Source: Sipunculus nudus (taxonomy: Eukaryota; Annelida; Sipuncula; Golfingiida; Sipunculidae). From it: DNA of 64,000 bases. The translations under genes were made by a program, and so were the position numbers. Of this stretch, positions 1 through 11,692 are shown piece after piece. The stretch's first letter is position 1. The number at the start of each line of letters is the position of its first letter. The notes beneath the pieces were generated by a model, which was not told the DNA's origin, searched no databases, and saw nothing but the letters and a program-made list of their open reading frames with translations. The DNA lies in NCBI GenBank assembly GCA_026874595.1, contig CM049322.1, positions 50,569,340 to 50,633,339 of the forward strand. Direction: 5' to 3'.

Positions 1-247
1 CTCCTCCATGTGGCCGACTACCAATACCTGTTTGAGCTATCAACATATACTTATCATGAATAGACGCTACAAATGATTCTCGTTCCTTAACCAACCATGT
101 CTCCTGTAAAAAAAAATATTAAATCTGCACGTTGTGCATCGATAAGTGTTTTCATATATATCCATTTCATATCATTTACTATACCAGTTGGGTTATATGA
201 TATAATGTTCAAGTTTTTTAAGATTGTTATTTGGCATAGCAATAAAA
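1..247 (-). pseudogene. LINE ORF2 start: APE-type endonuclease fragment
   Basis: Minus-strand reading gives NLNIISYNPTGIVND followed by IYMKTLIDAQRADLIFF. After a one-base slip it continues as ETWLVKERESFVASIHDKYM and ends GIGSRPHGG at the window edge. This is the order of the N-terminal endonuclease motifs of non-LTR retrotransposon ORF2 proteins: (I)SYN, the L...ADIIF...ETWL box, then a GRPxGG-like motif. The usual Cys/Asn-Cys after SYN is changed, and the slip in the T-run near positions 105-115 breaks the frame, so the copy is dead. It lies directly downstream of the ORF1 remnant on the same strand, as in an autonomous LINE. The reverse transcriptase would lie outside the window. Confidence 0.6.
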
Positions 248-1359
248 TTAATGGTAGTTTTCATTTGCAGATTTCTTATCCGGGTACTCTCTCCTTATAA
301 AGAATTTGCTGGACCAAATACCAGTCGGGGAAGATGCCTCATCCATTACCATTTCTATATCATTAACATTTATCTTTATCTTATACGATTTCATTAATGA
401 ATCTTCACGTGATACTTTCTCTATACCCATCACATTTACTCCTTCGTTAAGAATATAATCCTTCAATTCATTATCATCTACGTCATTACTGACTCTTCAC
501 AAAGAGGTTGACAGTTCTTGGACCACCTTTTATCGTCATCCTTCTTACCGATAACCGTCGGCTTGTTTCGTCTTATCTGTCAGTGTTTTTTGTCATGTTT
601 CTGAAACTGGAAACCGTCATTTTCAGTATGGTGTACACCTAGATCAGTTTCAAACAGAGAGCTTGCTTTATTTTCCGTAGAGATCTTATTCTTATTTATA
701 AGCCTATGGCCCGGGCCTTCTTTAATCGCGTAATTGAGAAGTCTGGGTGAGGGTTCCTTGCTAGTATCATGAAGGGACTGGCTTGGGCCTACACCTTTCT
801 TCTCGTGACTCGCGTCCCTTTTACTTTCAACTTTGATTAGTTCGTGATGCATATTCGCGGTAAGGGCTGCAACTGAATCAGAAGTTTGTGCTTCTACTTA
901 CTTAAGTCTCTGGTCTAATTTGTTTATCATATCCAGGACTGCTAAATGTTTCATCTGTTCGGGTGCAAGCCTGGGTAATCGCTCAAGGTCACATGCACCA
1001 AAATTCGGGAGACTGATATTTTTGTTGTCCAGTTTTAGAAAAACAGATACAATACCCGCTGCATCAGCTTCTCTTGCTTTTCTTGAACTTGATGTCACCC
1101 TACTTGGTTGCTCACCAAGTATTTCCGTGCTACCGACTGTCCATAGCAGGGTTTCCGTCGTGCAGATTTCATTTCTCTCGTAAAACCTGCTAACTACAGC
1201 ACGTAAATTATCCGCTGAAGACCTATGTATGTATGTATACTGGACGTATGATAGCAGACAGTGATTAACACAGTCATATAATCCCCTTGTTTTATCTACA
1301 TTAGATGTGTTTCTTCTTGTTTCTCGATTTCCTCCCATCGTTTCCTGGTTCCTTCGCAT
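248..1359 (-). pseudogene. LINE ORF1 remnant, three broken blocks
   Basis: Three minus-strand open blocks lie in order. 898-1359 includes LYDCVNHCLLSYVQYTYIH, ...AVVSRFYERNEI..., ...LPNFGACDLERLPRLAPEQM and a leucine-rich end NKLDQRLK. 580-852 is a polar linker. 248-466 reads ...MKSYKIKINVNDIEMVM...PTGIW...KFFIRR. The first block matches from memory the N-terminal region common in ORF1 proteins of cnidarian and mollusc LINEs (the 'LLSYV.. / RLP..APE' type). The last resembles the ORF1 RNA-binding fold (PxGIxxxxFF/RR). Stop codons and frame changes separate the blocks. The call rests on motif resemblance and on the adjacent endonuclease; the exact LINE clade is unknown. Confidence 0.5.
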
Positions 1360-1379
1360 TCTTCTTGTTTACTTTGTCC

Positions 1380-3190
1380 TCAGTTTACTAACGGCCTACA
1401 TATTTTTTATATACCCTTGGCCATTTTTCGATGGCTCAGTCTAGGCAATACAGGTCATCATGTATACGAAGGTCTACACATTTCTTTTGCTGTCTTCACT
1501 TCGAGCATAAGCGAGCCATCAGCCTATATATATATATTTACATATGTATGTTTTATCAAATATTCTCTATTAATATCGTAATCATATCATCTCTGTAGTG
1601 TATCTTACCTAATATTACACCAACTACTTCATATAAAAAGAGTTGTCGTTGGGCGATAATACAAGGATTTCACGGTGGTTGCTATAGCAACCACAATAGG
1701 CCCCGATAAAAGGTCTGCGATTTGCCAAAATTCGAATAGTTCTTAAACCAACCATGATCTGTTTGGCAGTCCTTTATCACGCACTATCTATTGTGTCACA
1801 ATTTCCGTTGAAACCTCACTCTCTCCCTTTAAAAAAAAACTTAATAATTTTGGCTCGTTTGATGCGTAGTTATTTATATATTCATGCTCAGATTGAAAAG
1901 TAGTGGACGAACGAACAGATAGAACATATTTCACTGGTTTATTTCAACTGAATGCCTGCACGGAGCATCGTTTAAATAATGTTGACTGGAGAATGATATT
2001 TCAGGCCAGAGAACTGGCAAGCAGGAGAGGTTGACAACAAAAGACAAATAGACCTGCATACTGACAGACTGACACATTCTGGATAACAGGACCTCATAAT
2101 GAGCTATACTCTGTTTTGATTAGACAATAATTTATGAAGTTGTGAGCAAAATAATATTTTTAGTTTTTCAATGATCTTGAACTAGATCTTTGAATTATAT
2201 CAATTAAAAATAAAAGAGTAATAAGGGTTTTATAAATAAAACAATTGTATTTTTTTTAGAGACATCACTATATAATTATGGCCTTAATAGCGAAAATGTA
2301 AAATCTTGTAAAATCTTGCTTGATGGAAAACGGTACACGATTTAGCGAGATTTGGTAAAAAGTTGAGTTAAGCTGACGGAATGCTGCCTGAGGCAATATG
2401 CAACACCTCATTATGTTTAAAAAAAATCACTAACTTAGAAAAATGAGACCCATATTTTGGATTATCATGAAATTCCCCTAAAATACGTAAACGCGGTAGC
2501 CGCTGACAAATTCTGCTACACATCAGAAGGATGGCCATGGAATGTCAAATAAAATGAGTAACAGTTCATGCTGCTACGATAAAATTTGACGAAGATATGA
2601 GGAAAAAAACAAATTTGTTTTTTATGACATCGACCTGGATATTTGACCTGATAAGTGACATCAGACTTCTTGAACTTTAGCTATTCTATAAAAAGTATAA
2701 CATTCCGAGGGTTTATTAAAAACGTCTGGCCTATGGAATGCCATATGCTAGACAAAAGAACAATCAGGGAGGCGAATTTGACAACTAACAAACAGACAGA
2801 CATACTGACACACTGACACACATGAGATGAAATTTGACTAGACCATCTCAAAAAGAGCCATGTTTTATGTAGATATGCCTTTTATGCGGACGTTATGACG
2901 AAAATAAAAAATAATTTTTTTGATGATCTTGACCGTTGATCTATATTCATCAAAACAATAGGCTTCGAGGACTTTAAATTGTCAACCGTGTAATTTTAAA
3001 ACGATTGCTGCAAAATTATGGCTAGTAGAGTGGGGACAAAGATCGTGACCAAAAAAAACATACTGACATACGCAAGGCTTTGTAAAGCAGAAGTTGAATA
3101 TGATTTTTTTTCATAGGATAAATCAATAGTCTTTGATGTATTAGGTAATTGTGGATTATTTTAACCGTACGAAAATATCTTTCTTTTAGA
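1380..3190. repeat. Non-coding; two diverged copies of a dispersed repeat
   Basis: No gene is recognised. Two related segments can be seen, about 2010-2230 and 2750-2990. Each carries a run like GACATACTGACACACTGACA, then an A/T stretch, then GATGATCTTGA(C/A)(C/T) followed by GATCT. They look like two copies of a roughly 0.7-kb repeat in direct orientation. Confidence 0.4.
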
Positions 3191-3192
3191 TA

Positions 3193-3555
3193 TTGTGTAC
3201 ACAGATAAAGACTGCTTCAGACGAGAGCACCAGTAATTTAAAAAAATCAGAGCAAATCTACGAGGTTTTTCCCGAGAATTCACCAATTTGCCTTTGTGTA
3301 TCATTCGGGAGTTTAGGTCCAATTCTGAAGCCATACCCCTTGACCACTAAGCTTCTTTCTACCCTCCATTTTTTTTTCATTAAGAGTCTGGCTGAGGAAA
3401 AGGAATTTTCAAACTTTTACGCTCTTTCGGTTAAATCTTTCCCAGCCACGTTGCTTGCTGGAGTTTGTAACTACAAACGTTATCCTGTTATGTTCACACC
3501 CAGAATACCGCATAAGTCTAAAATAATACTTTCACCATGGGATGTGATAGAGTGA
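3193..3555 (+). CDS. Uncharacterised 120-codon open frame (doubtful)
   Basis: A 120-codon frame begins with MCTQIKTASDESTSNLKKSE. Its middle contains two hydrophobic patches (ICLCVSFGSLGPILKPYPL and KLLSTLHFFFIKSL), and it ends SKIILSPWDVIE. No family is recognised. There is no convincing promoter, splice context or duplicate elsewhere in the window. It is longer than most chance frames here, but 120 codons in 64 kb of DNA is not remarkable. Confidence 0.12.
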   Translation: MCTQIKTASDESTSNLKKSEQIYEVFPENSPICLCVSFGSLGPILKPYPLTTKLLSTLHFFFIKSLAEEKEFSNFYALSVKSFPATLLAGVCNYKRYPVMFTPRIPHKSKIILSPWDVIE

Positions 3556-4373
3556 GACATGACGTGTGCAGAATTATGTGTTTTTCTGCATTACGTCTTT
3601 CTAAATTATACATAACACAATCCTTTTTGCAACAGTATATATATTCAATTAATTTTACCAAAAGTACGCTAAAACTGTATTTTCTCTTTGGTTATGATTT
3701 ATCGGTCTAATGCTGCCCTCAACTTACATTACTTTCAAGCAGTACACCGTGGACAATAATCATTAGTTTTTAACTCATTTTCTTCCGTGGCTTACGTGGC
3801 TTGTCAAAGATAAGTTAAAGATAATTTGCAGTGAGCATTTACTATGATGCTTTAAGTTATACTACTTGCATCAACACTGATTGATATAGACAGGTATAAG
3901 CATCACATGTCAATTACTTTCAGAGGTTAGAACTACGTCACTTACTAATCGGTAGATTACATGACTAAGCCAGCACCTGGCCTACAGGTTGTTAAGGGTC
4001 ATAGAGACCAAGTTCAATGTTCTGCCAATCAATTCCAAGTGGGATCAGCCACTAGGATCCATTTAAATGCTTTAACCATTAATTTTAATAGTTTATGCTA
4101 TTCAATGGATATGTCAATTTCCAGAGAAAGGACCAATTCCATGATTTGCGGTCGTGAACTAAAACAAGTCTTTTGTTCTGCCGATAATCTAAACAAAGAT
4201 CTGTTATAATTGCTACTATTTGTTGATTTACTGTATCCTTAAGCCAATTGTGCTCTAACCGTTGTTTTGATATATAATACCTGATCTTATCGATAAACGA
4301 TTCCTGGTAATTAACAAAAAGCTACCCAAATACAAACGTGTGTTAAATTTAACATATGTAACAGGGTTTTCAG

Positions 4374-4680
4374 TGTAGAGTAGATACCTGTCTTTGGCAT
4401 GGCTGATGTACCCTAATATATATAACACGGTATTTCAGTGTAGAGTAGTGGCCTCCCTTTTACATAATGAACGTACCCTCATATGGACGAGTATTTTAAT
4501 GTTGAGACGTTGCCTGCCTTTCACATAGTGGATGTTCTCTCATGGAACAGGGTATTCCAATGCAGAGTCGTTGCCTGCCTTTCTCATAGTGGACTTACTC
4601 TCATGGAACAGGGTATTTCACTGTAGAGTCTTTGCCTGCCTTTAACACAGTGGACGTACTCTCATGAAACAGGGTATTTC
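4374..4680. repeat. 60-bp minisatellite derived from lectin exon end (array 1)
   Basis: About five units of 60-61 bp are marked by recurring GTATTTCA(A/G)TG anchors near 4435, 4495, 4555, 4615 and 4675. Read on the minus strand, each unit resembles the last 60 bp of the neighbouring lectin exon, i.e. the codons for PC(Y/F)xRVRPLC. The unit next to the exon (4621-4680) is the exon end itself. Stops and indels occur in the extra units, so they are not extra protein repeats. Confidence 0.75.
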
Positions 4681-4835
4681 CTTCCACCTGTTAAAATCAG
4701 ACATAAGTAGCTGCACACAATGGGGGACGATGTTAATTAAAAAACGTTTCCTTCCCAGGTACTCCCACTTCGTGAATCCAAACTCTTTACCGGTTGCCGT
4801 CCATATCCCGCCTTTGCCTGAGGTCCATACCCCGT
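4642..4835 (-). pseudogene. CTLD C-terminal-half exon, lectin copy 1
   Basis: The minus-strand frame reads GVWTSGKGGIWTATGKEFGF, then TKWEY..., then HCVQLLMSDFNRWKEIPCF and RVRPLC. This is the second half of a C-type lectin-like domain: the WTSG and WTATGK...F.W strands, then the last three CTLD cysteines in HC, PC and PLC. The acceptor TTATCAAG lies just upstream at 4836-4843, and the phase (one base carried over) agrees with the N-half exon of this copy. After PLC the frame meets TAA at 4642-4644 where copy 2 continues EKQAS. It is part of copy 1, which also has a nonsense codon and a frameshift in its other exons, so it is a pseudogene. Confidence 0.75.
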
Positions 4836-5611
4836 CTTGATAAAGACGCCCTTTAACACAAATGCAATGCGATTAGAAAGAAAGTTGCCTAACTTAATGC
4901 GGTTTAGGATGCAGTACTAATTGATTAACCTGTTTAATTAAGTATTCGTCTTGTATACACCAATGGGGTACAAACAAAACCTATGGTGATTTAGGATGCA
5001 GTACTAATTGATATACATAATTTCAATTGGTCTTGAAAATATCTTTTACTTATAATTATGTTTTCCAATTTGTTTTTATTATCAAGACACTCAGGATCAT
5101 TCACTGACATCATTGCCGCCATTGTTCTGGTGAAACGACAAACAATTTCTCTGGTCTGAACAGCATTATTAACTGACATCAATCTATAATTAATTAATTG
5201 TACCATATCATTTATCTGCACCAGAAACAAGGTATTGTTTCCCCCATGAAGTGTTGATCGATTATACAATGTGTAAGTTCATCCAGCGTTTTAAATGTGC
5301 TCTGGTAGAATTTTATGGGGATTATATTAACATAAACGGAAAATTTCTGGATCTGGATCAACAAAGTAGTCTTTTCAACTGAAAGGATTTTTTCCCACTT
5401 TGTGATAGGGCAATATGAATATCCTGGCCTAGTTTCAGGGCCTTTTACTCAAATCGTGGACGCCATTGATTCAAGTGAAACGTTAGATAAAATGTCCCCG
5501 TGGAATACGATTTTTTTTTCATAAAGAACTTGGCAGACGTAGAATGAGACTAATTTCCTGTTAATTATATAAGTTAATTTTTCGTCAATTCAATTATCAT
5601 ATTAACCATAC

Positions 5612-5824
5612 CGTTTTCCGTAGTGCTTTTAAGAACCTTAGCCATATGGCTTTGTTCTTCCTTTGATTCAATGCTGACCAGATTTCCACAGAGAGCTCTG
5701 CATTTTTTTTGCGCCGACGACCAGTCTAATTTCTTTATTAGGAGTTTTTAACAGGAGGCTTGGAAGGACCCATCTTCTGTCGGGGCTTCTTTTAACAAAA
5801 TATAACGAAATCCCGCTTGGCAGG
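5612..5824 (-). pseudogene. CTLD N-terminal-half exon, lectin copy 1 (nonsense)
   Basis: Reads CQAGFRYILLKEAPTEDGSF then QASC-stop-KLLIKKLDW, then QKKCRALCGNLVSIESKEEQ and SHMAKVLKS. These are the conserved first half of a CTLD: C-x-x-GF, the second cysteine of the long form, the W.xA...C alpha-helix region and (L)VSIES(E)EEQ. Acceptor CTTTCAG and donor G|GTATGG are in place, both phase 1. A TAA at 5748-5750 follows the second cysteine, where copy 2 has a tyrosine codon, so a single substitution may have caused it. On the minus strand the exon lies between the cysteine-module exon (upstream) and the C-half exon (downstream). Confidence 0.75.
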
Positions 5825-6247
5825 CTGAAAGGTGATAGGTTTGCGTTAATAATTTTTTTTAAATAGCTATTTAATTTTAATTGCTCTATCGGGGTTCGTA
5901 GTGAAAAGAACAGGCCCTGTACCCATATTTAAGCTTGAGTATTAGATGGAAGAAACGCTATTTACTACCAGAGGAGCTATAAAGTAATCAAATCAGTAAA
6001 TATATTTGTTTTGTTTTGGTTATTCTCAGTGCCTTTTAACAACACATAATATATGTTGATTCCAAACACTCCTTGAACAACTGTTATGTGTTAATATAAT
6101 TATTTACCAAATAAAACAAAGAATTTTTACATATTTACGTATTTAATGACTTAATTGACATAGGAAAGCATGACGTGCAAATCAACTCCGGGATATTGGC
6201 AGGCTGATTGCCATAAAGCAATGTGTCTATGTGAGATGTCAATTTAC

Positions 6248-6380
6248 CATAGCGCCGTTTGGGGCAGCTCTGGGATGCTAGAAGGGCATGTAGCTGTCTC
6301 AATTTGGATGCACTTCCCATCACAACGCACGATGGACTGCTCCTCGCACAGCTTGATACACTGCGGAAATGGTCTTAAGG
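6248..6380 (-). pseudogene. Four-cysteine module exon, lectin copy 1 (frameshift)
   Basis: Reads LRPFPQCIKLCEEQSIVRCD then GKCI; after a one-base shift it reads KLRQLHALLASQSCPKRRYG and ends at donor G|GTAAAT. Spacing is C-x11-C-x3-C and, across the shift, about x15-C-P-x2-R-Y-G, matching the module exons at 12.6, 55.4 and 60.4 kb. The module is not one I recognise. It lies one exon upstream of the CTLD in all four full copies, so it is presumably an N-terminal secreted or stalk module of the lectin. The frameshift makes this copy non-functional. Confidence 0.6.
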
Positions 6381-6389
6381 TATGATTCG

Positions 6390-9300
6390 CCTCGTTCTCT
6401 GAATAAATGAAATTTTATTTAAATTATTGATTCGGTTAATATAGCTGATGTATGTTTTCATACATAAACAATGGTTTAACATGGATATGCGTGTTATGTC
6501 TAGTAACCCCGGACCTCACTAAATAAGTATGAGTTTTGCCGAGATTCAGATCAATAGATGTAAAGTATTGGTTATATTTTTTTTATTAGTTTCATGAAAA
6601 TCGATCAGACTTTTGGTGAGTTTGGTGACCTCTGAACCCATAATATATGCATAGTTTTGCTTTGGATCAATCTTATTTGAGATATTATATTGGTTAATTT
6701 TCTCTTGAGATTAAAAAAAAATAAAACCTTTCCCTACTAATAAATAACAATGAAAATGCAGAGCAGCCTCATTACCTCTGAACTTATAAAATATACACGG
6801 ATATTGCATATAATATATTCCGGGTATGCGGTTATACCATAATTAGCCCGTCATAGACGGGCGTATAAAAAATGTTGAATCTTTGTTCGAGTATTCACTT
6901 AATCTAGCGAAAATGATTCCGCTGAAATGAATACCAGTTAATACTGTTCATTGCAAAACAATATCAATGATCCAAAACTTATATTTCACTGATTACATTT
7001 GTATTGTTTAATTTTGTACGCATGTTAAATTTACCACATTTCCGTGGATATAAAATTATTTTGATTTTTAAGTTAACATATTTTTGATCATACGCGTTTT
7101 AAGCAGCGTATTTTATTTCTAATTCCAGTAAATTAGAAATTTTTAATGTTTCATACTGCAAATGTGTGTAGTTTTTTAGTAAGGCTAGACCTTGCAAAAA
7201 AAAATAGTAGGTAGAAGACCCAATCGAGAATCATGATCAATTCCAACTTCAGCTGGAAGCAGAGGGAAGAATCCTGTTCGGGCTCCTACAGCAACCAAAT
7301 GGGCGACTGTACATGCGCCATTGTAAAGACTTGGCATCCATATATTTATCACTGGTTAACTGAAAATAATACGAAATTTCTGCAAAGCTGCTGCCAATAT
7401 TGTCATGTTGAAGTGTTTCGTAAAAGAAAACTATCATGTATCTTTACCACACAGATATATCGTCACTTCTGGCGTGTAGTTATTCGATCATCCAACGCTT
7501 TGAAATATCTCATTCCACTTATACTGGAAATGACAACTGATGTTATTAGCCTCTTCGTGTCACCTTAACAAGAAAGTTTTCAAAGAAACAAAAATAACAA
7601 GTGCTGATGTTAGGATAATGTTAAAGTGGAATGTCAATAAATAAACCTTATTACATCTCATTTAGTCAATTAAAAGGCTGTAGGTGGGAAAGCGCCTGTC
7701 AATCATTTTGAATTAACAAGAGCCCTCTCTTTCTTCCATTTGTGACAGGTGCGGGTCAGTTAGAATTTAGATGCGGCAGGTACCAGTATATCATATTTAG
7801 CTTTTTGGTTGTGGCGACAGATTGCACATGTGCGTTGAGAAGAGCTGGATGACCGCAAATGACAGCTTTAAATGGGGATTTGAAGGCTTTTAACCGATTT
7901 TTAGATAAGTAGAGTGCTTTATGATAAGGATTTGATGCGGCAGTAAAGTCGTAATATGTTCTTCTTCTAGTTTCCATTTGAAAGGCAGTGATCTGTTTAA
8001 GCAGGAATATGTTCCATGTATACAGCAAGAGATGACGTAAGTAGGATAGTGAATGTCAGAGGAAATACAGATGTGGAATACTACAGAATTATTATGATAA
8101 ATTTTGGGATTATAAGGATATATAGGGAAGGTACTTAAGGACAGAGTCTTGAAGGACGGCGCATTTAGGGATTATAAGGATATTCAAGGATATTGACTAG
8201 CAGATTCATAGCTGGGCCAGGTTTTCTTGAAAAATGTTTCCACAGTTAGCTATTTACTTGGTACCATATCGAAAAATGTTAAATTCTTTTATGATATTCT
8301 TTTCTTTCACTGGTGACATGTATTGAAACTATTACTTTTGTTTAACGTGCACATATTATCTGTACTGTTAACACATTCAGGTTGTCAGAGTTAGATTTAT
8401 AAATTGTGCTAGCTGTATATTGGAGCCAGGGTTGCATGTTATCTTGCTGTTGTTTGACTCTGCATCTGCATCAGACTTTAGAACAGGTATGTTGTATCAG
8501 AGATAGATACTATATGTCTACCATTCGGGCTAAGCATGCTGGTATATGGAAGAGATACAATTTCTTGATTGTATATTGCCTTTGCATGAGCAGAAGATAA
8601 TTCACATATATTCGCTATAAGATTTTATGTTTTTTATTTGTTGGGATTATGTTTAAATATGTTCTTTCGTGATTCGCTTCATCAGAATTTGGCTATTTTG
8701 TAAGAGATTATTCTTCAATATATGGTCAAGATTGTGAGCTTGACTAATTGCCGTCGTCTATGTAATTACTAACGGAAATCCCCACAGGCTCAGAAACATT
8801 GAAGAGGAGCTGGAAGCTCATACACCGTGAAAAATCAAATGGGCGGGAAACACCTACTGAAGCCATGCTCCCATTCTGGCAGCTCCCCGTGATAAAGACT
8901 GGTTTAAACACACCTGAAATTACCCAGTTTCAACTGAGATGCGTCAAAGCTTGAGATATTGATCCCGGGGGCAGGAGTGGTAGTTTTGATTCAGTGACTG
9001 AAGGGATGCGATGCATATTATAATATATCATAATAATATAATAACATGTTTAGAAGGGATAGAAAAGTATAATGTAATATTTGTCAAAGTTCGTTACCTA
9101 CATGAGTTGTTTCAGCTGCTTGAGATGTGCCCGGGAGATCCCAGGTGTGTCCTTCAACCATAAGCGAGGAAGACTTCAAGGAAGAAGAAACGAAGACAAC
9201 GCATACGCAACGGGAGACTTTTCCAAAGGACAGAATGATTCAGGAAACATAGTGGAAAAGGTCTGTACACTAAGGGAAAATGCAGCGATGTCCCATGACA

Positions 9301-9820
9301 GGCTGCTCAGGAGAGGAGACCTGGATAGGGAAGGGATTATATATATTATATATAACAATCCAGGGAATACAAGAAGTGCCATATCTTGAACGGACGAGTG
9401 CGATCTACCCGCCAAACCGGGTCGTCTCTGTAGATATACCAAAAATCACGTTCTTTTTAATGTATCGGGTGAAACAGTTGAGGCAAGATCAAATAAGCTT
9501 CCATAAGCATAGAATAAAATCTTTTCCCGGTGAAGTCATATCGGTATATACAGAGTAAGCAAAAATCCTAAACGAAGCAAAAGCATATCTGTACCCCAGT
9601 AGCTATGACCTAATTGTCATCAACTGGTTTTACCGAAAGTAGATTAGATATAAAATATGTTTCTCTCGGGCTAGGATTATTAGGTTTAATGTACAACATA
9701 ATCACTCCATAGACTATACAGAATAAAGCTTTATTTTCAAACTACTCTTATTTAGTAAAAATGTTTAAAGATTACAATAAATAAAATAAAGTAAAGTTTT
9801 TAGGTTTACAATTAGCTTCC
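6390..9820. other. Non-coding 5' flank of lectin copy 1
   Basis: No gene is recognised. About 7196-7680 is similar in direct orientation to about 13128-13520 (and in part to 13560-13870), the equivalent flank of lectin copy 2: compare the AGAAGACCCAATC(G/A)AGA start, the TGCCAATATTGTCA(T/C)GTT core and the ACAAGTGCTGAT(G/A)TTAGGATAATG tail. This fixes the duplicated unit at about 6 kb. Short open frames here (e.g. 7233-7568) fall inside the repeat and are not conserved as coding. Confidence 0.55.
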
Positions 9821-9824
9821 AAGC

Positions 9825-9828
<4 letters not shown>

Positions 9829-9892
<64 letters not shown>
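9829..9892. repeat. (CT)n-(AT)n compound microsatellite
   Basis: A perfect CT dinucleotide run followed without gap by an AT dinucleotide run. Confidence 0.95.
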
Positions 9893-9897
<5 letters not shown>

Positions 9898-10383
9898 CTC
9901 GGGACGCAACAGTGTCCGCACACGGCTTCCAGAGAACACTTTGCCCGCCATACGCAGATGACACTTATTCATTACCAATTCGTAATGCCCTGTAGACAAG
10001 AGCACACTTGTGGCTGAGTTATGAGATCTATCTATCTTTCTATCTGTTTGTCTTTCTGTCTACTAATCTATGTATCTATTTTAAAAAGATACATTGAAGG
10101 AATGATGGACATTTTTTTGTGATTGGAGCATGATTATTTCCATCCTTGTTCCGGTAAACATACGAAAATATAAAACTTTTATAAGCAGAATTAAATATTT
10201 GCAAGATTATCAAGCTTAATTGTTATGTATTATTTCAACTATACATTTTCTTCTCAGTCGTAAAAACAAGCTGCTTCTGCTATTACATTCTCCTGACATT
10301 AACCCCTATCCCATATCTCTTCTAGAAACAGTTAACGAAGATAAATAAAATGACATTTACATGATGATCATGTTTCTTTGAAT

Positions 10384-10915
10384 ATATAGTTGATGTGTCT
10401 CCCCATAAAGGATATACCCTTATGTGGCAAGCTATTTCAATGTACAGCAGATGCCTCTCTTTCATGCAGGGGGGATGCCGTTACGTAACAAACATTTCAA
10501 TGAAGATTTGAATCATGTTGCTCACAGTGTGGAGGTACCCAATGTAGCATGGTATTTCAATGTAGAGTAGATGCATCCCTTTCACGTAAAGTACCTACAC
10601 TATGTAACATGGTATTTCAATGTATAGTACTTGCCTGCCTTTCATATAAGGAAGTACCCTAATGTAACAAGTTATTACATGTAGAGTAGATGCATCCCGT
10701 TCACATAAAGTACCTACCCTAATGTAGCAGGGCATTTCAATGTAGACCAGGTGTCTGTATTTTACGCATTGCTTTTTTAAATATCACAAATATTTCAATA
10801 AATAATTGAAGCCTGTCTTTCACAGAGTGAAGTACCTTGATATAATATGGTACTTCAATTTAGGGTAGATGCCTGCTTTTCACATAAAGGACGTACCCTA
10901 ATGTAACAGGGTGTT
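10384..10915. repeat. 60-bp minisatellite derived from lectin exon end (array 2)
   Basis: About nine units of roughly 60 bp have (A/G)TATTTCAATG-type anchors near 10433, 10492, 10553, 10613, 10672, 10733, 10790, 10850 and 10912. The last unit (about 10857-10915) is the 3' end of the intact lectin exon. The others are diverged copies of that 60-bp segment running downstream of the gene on the minus strand. For example the unit ending at 10613 reads on the minus strand TGAAATACCATGTTACATAG against TGAAACACCCTGTTACATTA in the exon. Confidence 0.8.
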
Positions 10916-11072
10916 TCATTCCACATTTTACCATCTCTTATCAGCAGCTGTACGCAATGAGGGACGGCCGTAGGTAAAGAAAGTTCCTTGCCCATGGGCT
11001 TCCAGCTCGTGAAACCAAACACTTTACCAGTTGCCGTCCATTTTCCACCCTGCCCTGAGGTCCAGAACCGTT
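10855..11072 (-). CDS. CTLD C-terminal-half exon, lectin copy 2 (intact, last exon)
   Basis: Reads RFWTSGQGGKWTATGKVFGF, TSWKPMGKELSL..., PHCVQLLIRDGKMWNETPCY, RVRPLCEKQASTLN and stop. This is a textbook second half of a C-type lectin-like domain: FWTSG, KW.ATG..F.FT.W, then the three conserved cysteines HC, PC and LCEK. The Ca-dependent sugar-binding signatures EPN/QPD and WND are not seen; the WND position reads WNE, so classical sugar binding is uncertain. The acceptor TTTCCAG|AA fits the phase-1 donor of the exon at 11693. The stop is TGA at 10855-10857. Together with the next two entries it gives an uninterrupted frame, so this copy is the likely functional gene of the array. On the minus strand a minisatellite grown from this exon follows it. 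Confidence 0.8.
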
Positions 11073-11692
11073 CTGGAAATATAAGCAATTTTTAAATGAT
11101 CAATGAAAAGTGTTAACAAAGTTGTCTTGCTTCAGGGATGTTGGATGCTGTTAGAAAAGACTAACGTCGCGTATAAAATATTCTTCATTTATACACCCGT
11201 AACTAAAAACCTAATTCCGATGTGATATTGGAATAGCGGGAGTGAAAGCAATATGATTCAGCAACATTTATCTAATATCAAGCTGAAAGACTGGATGTAT
11301 GCTGTATATTTTTATTTCCTTTATGGCTACCAGGTGGCGGGGTATAATGTTATGTTTTTATTTTTATTTTTCTGTGAGTATTGTTTATCATTTGTGTTGA
11401 ATGTAATTTGCAGAAATGTTGTAAGGATTCAAGTAACACCAAGGGAACAATCCATGAATGTTTAGGCAATCTGATCCACCACAGTAATATATTCAACTTA
11501 AAGCTTTATTTTCTATTTCGGGTTTAGCCTTTGCTCTTGCGAAACATGACAGATATCTTCGTTGTAGAAAACAAGAGTGCTTCAGTTATAAGAGCCTTGT
11601 AGACGTAGTTTGAGAATACATTTCTATTTTGATTAGTTATAATTTATTGTTTTAACAACTGCTCGTTAATGTAAATGTCATATTTACCATAC
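11073..11692. other. Lectin copy 2 intron 2
   Basis: Intron between the two CTLD-half exons, bounded by the GTATGG donor and the TTTCCAG acceptor on the minus strand. A 70-codon plus-strand open frame inside it (11253-11465) has no recognisable features. Confidence 0.6.

Noticed and set aside
4374-4680. CRISPR-like array because of regular 60-bp repeats
   Set aside because: The units are contiguous, diverged copies without unique spacers and are derived from a eukaryotic exon.
6170-6385. Plus-strand frame over lectin copy 1 module
   Set aside because: It is the antisense shadow of the minus-strand cysteine-module exon.
7233-7568. 111-codon plus-strand frame as a gene
   Set aside because: It lies in the duplicated lectin flank, and the counterpart at 13.2 kb is full of stops and indels, so there is no coding conservation.
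9081-9558. Overlapping frames of about 90-100 codons on both strands near 9.1-9.6 kb
   Set aside because: No motif, splice context or duplicate; probably chance.
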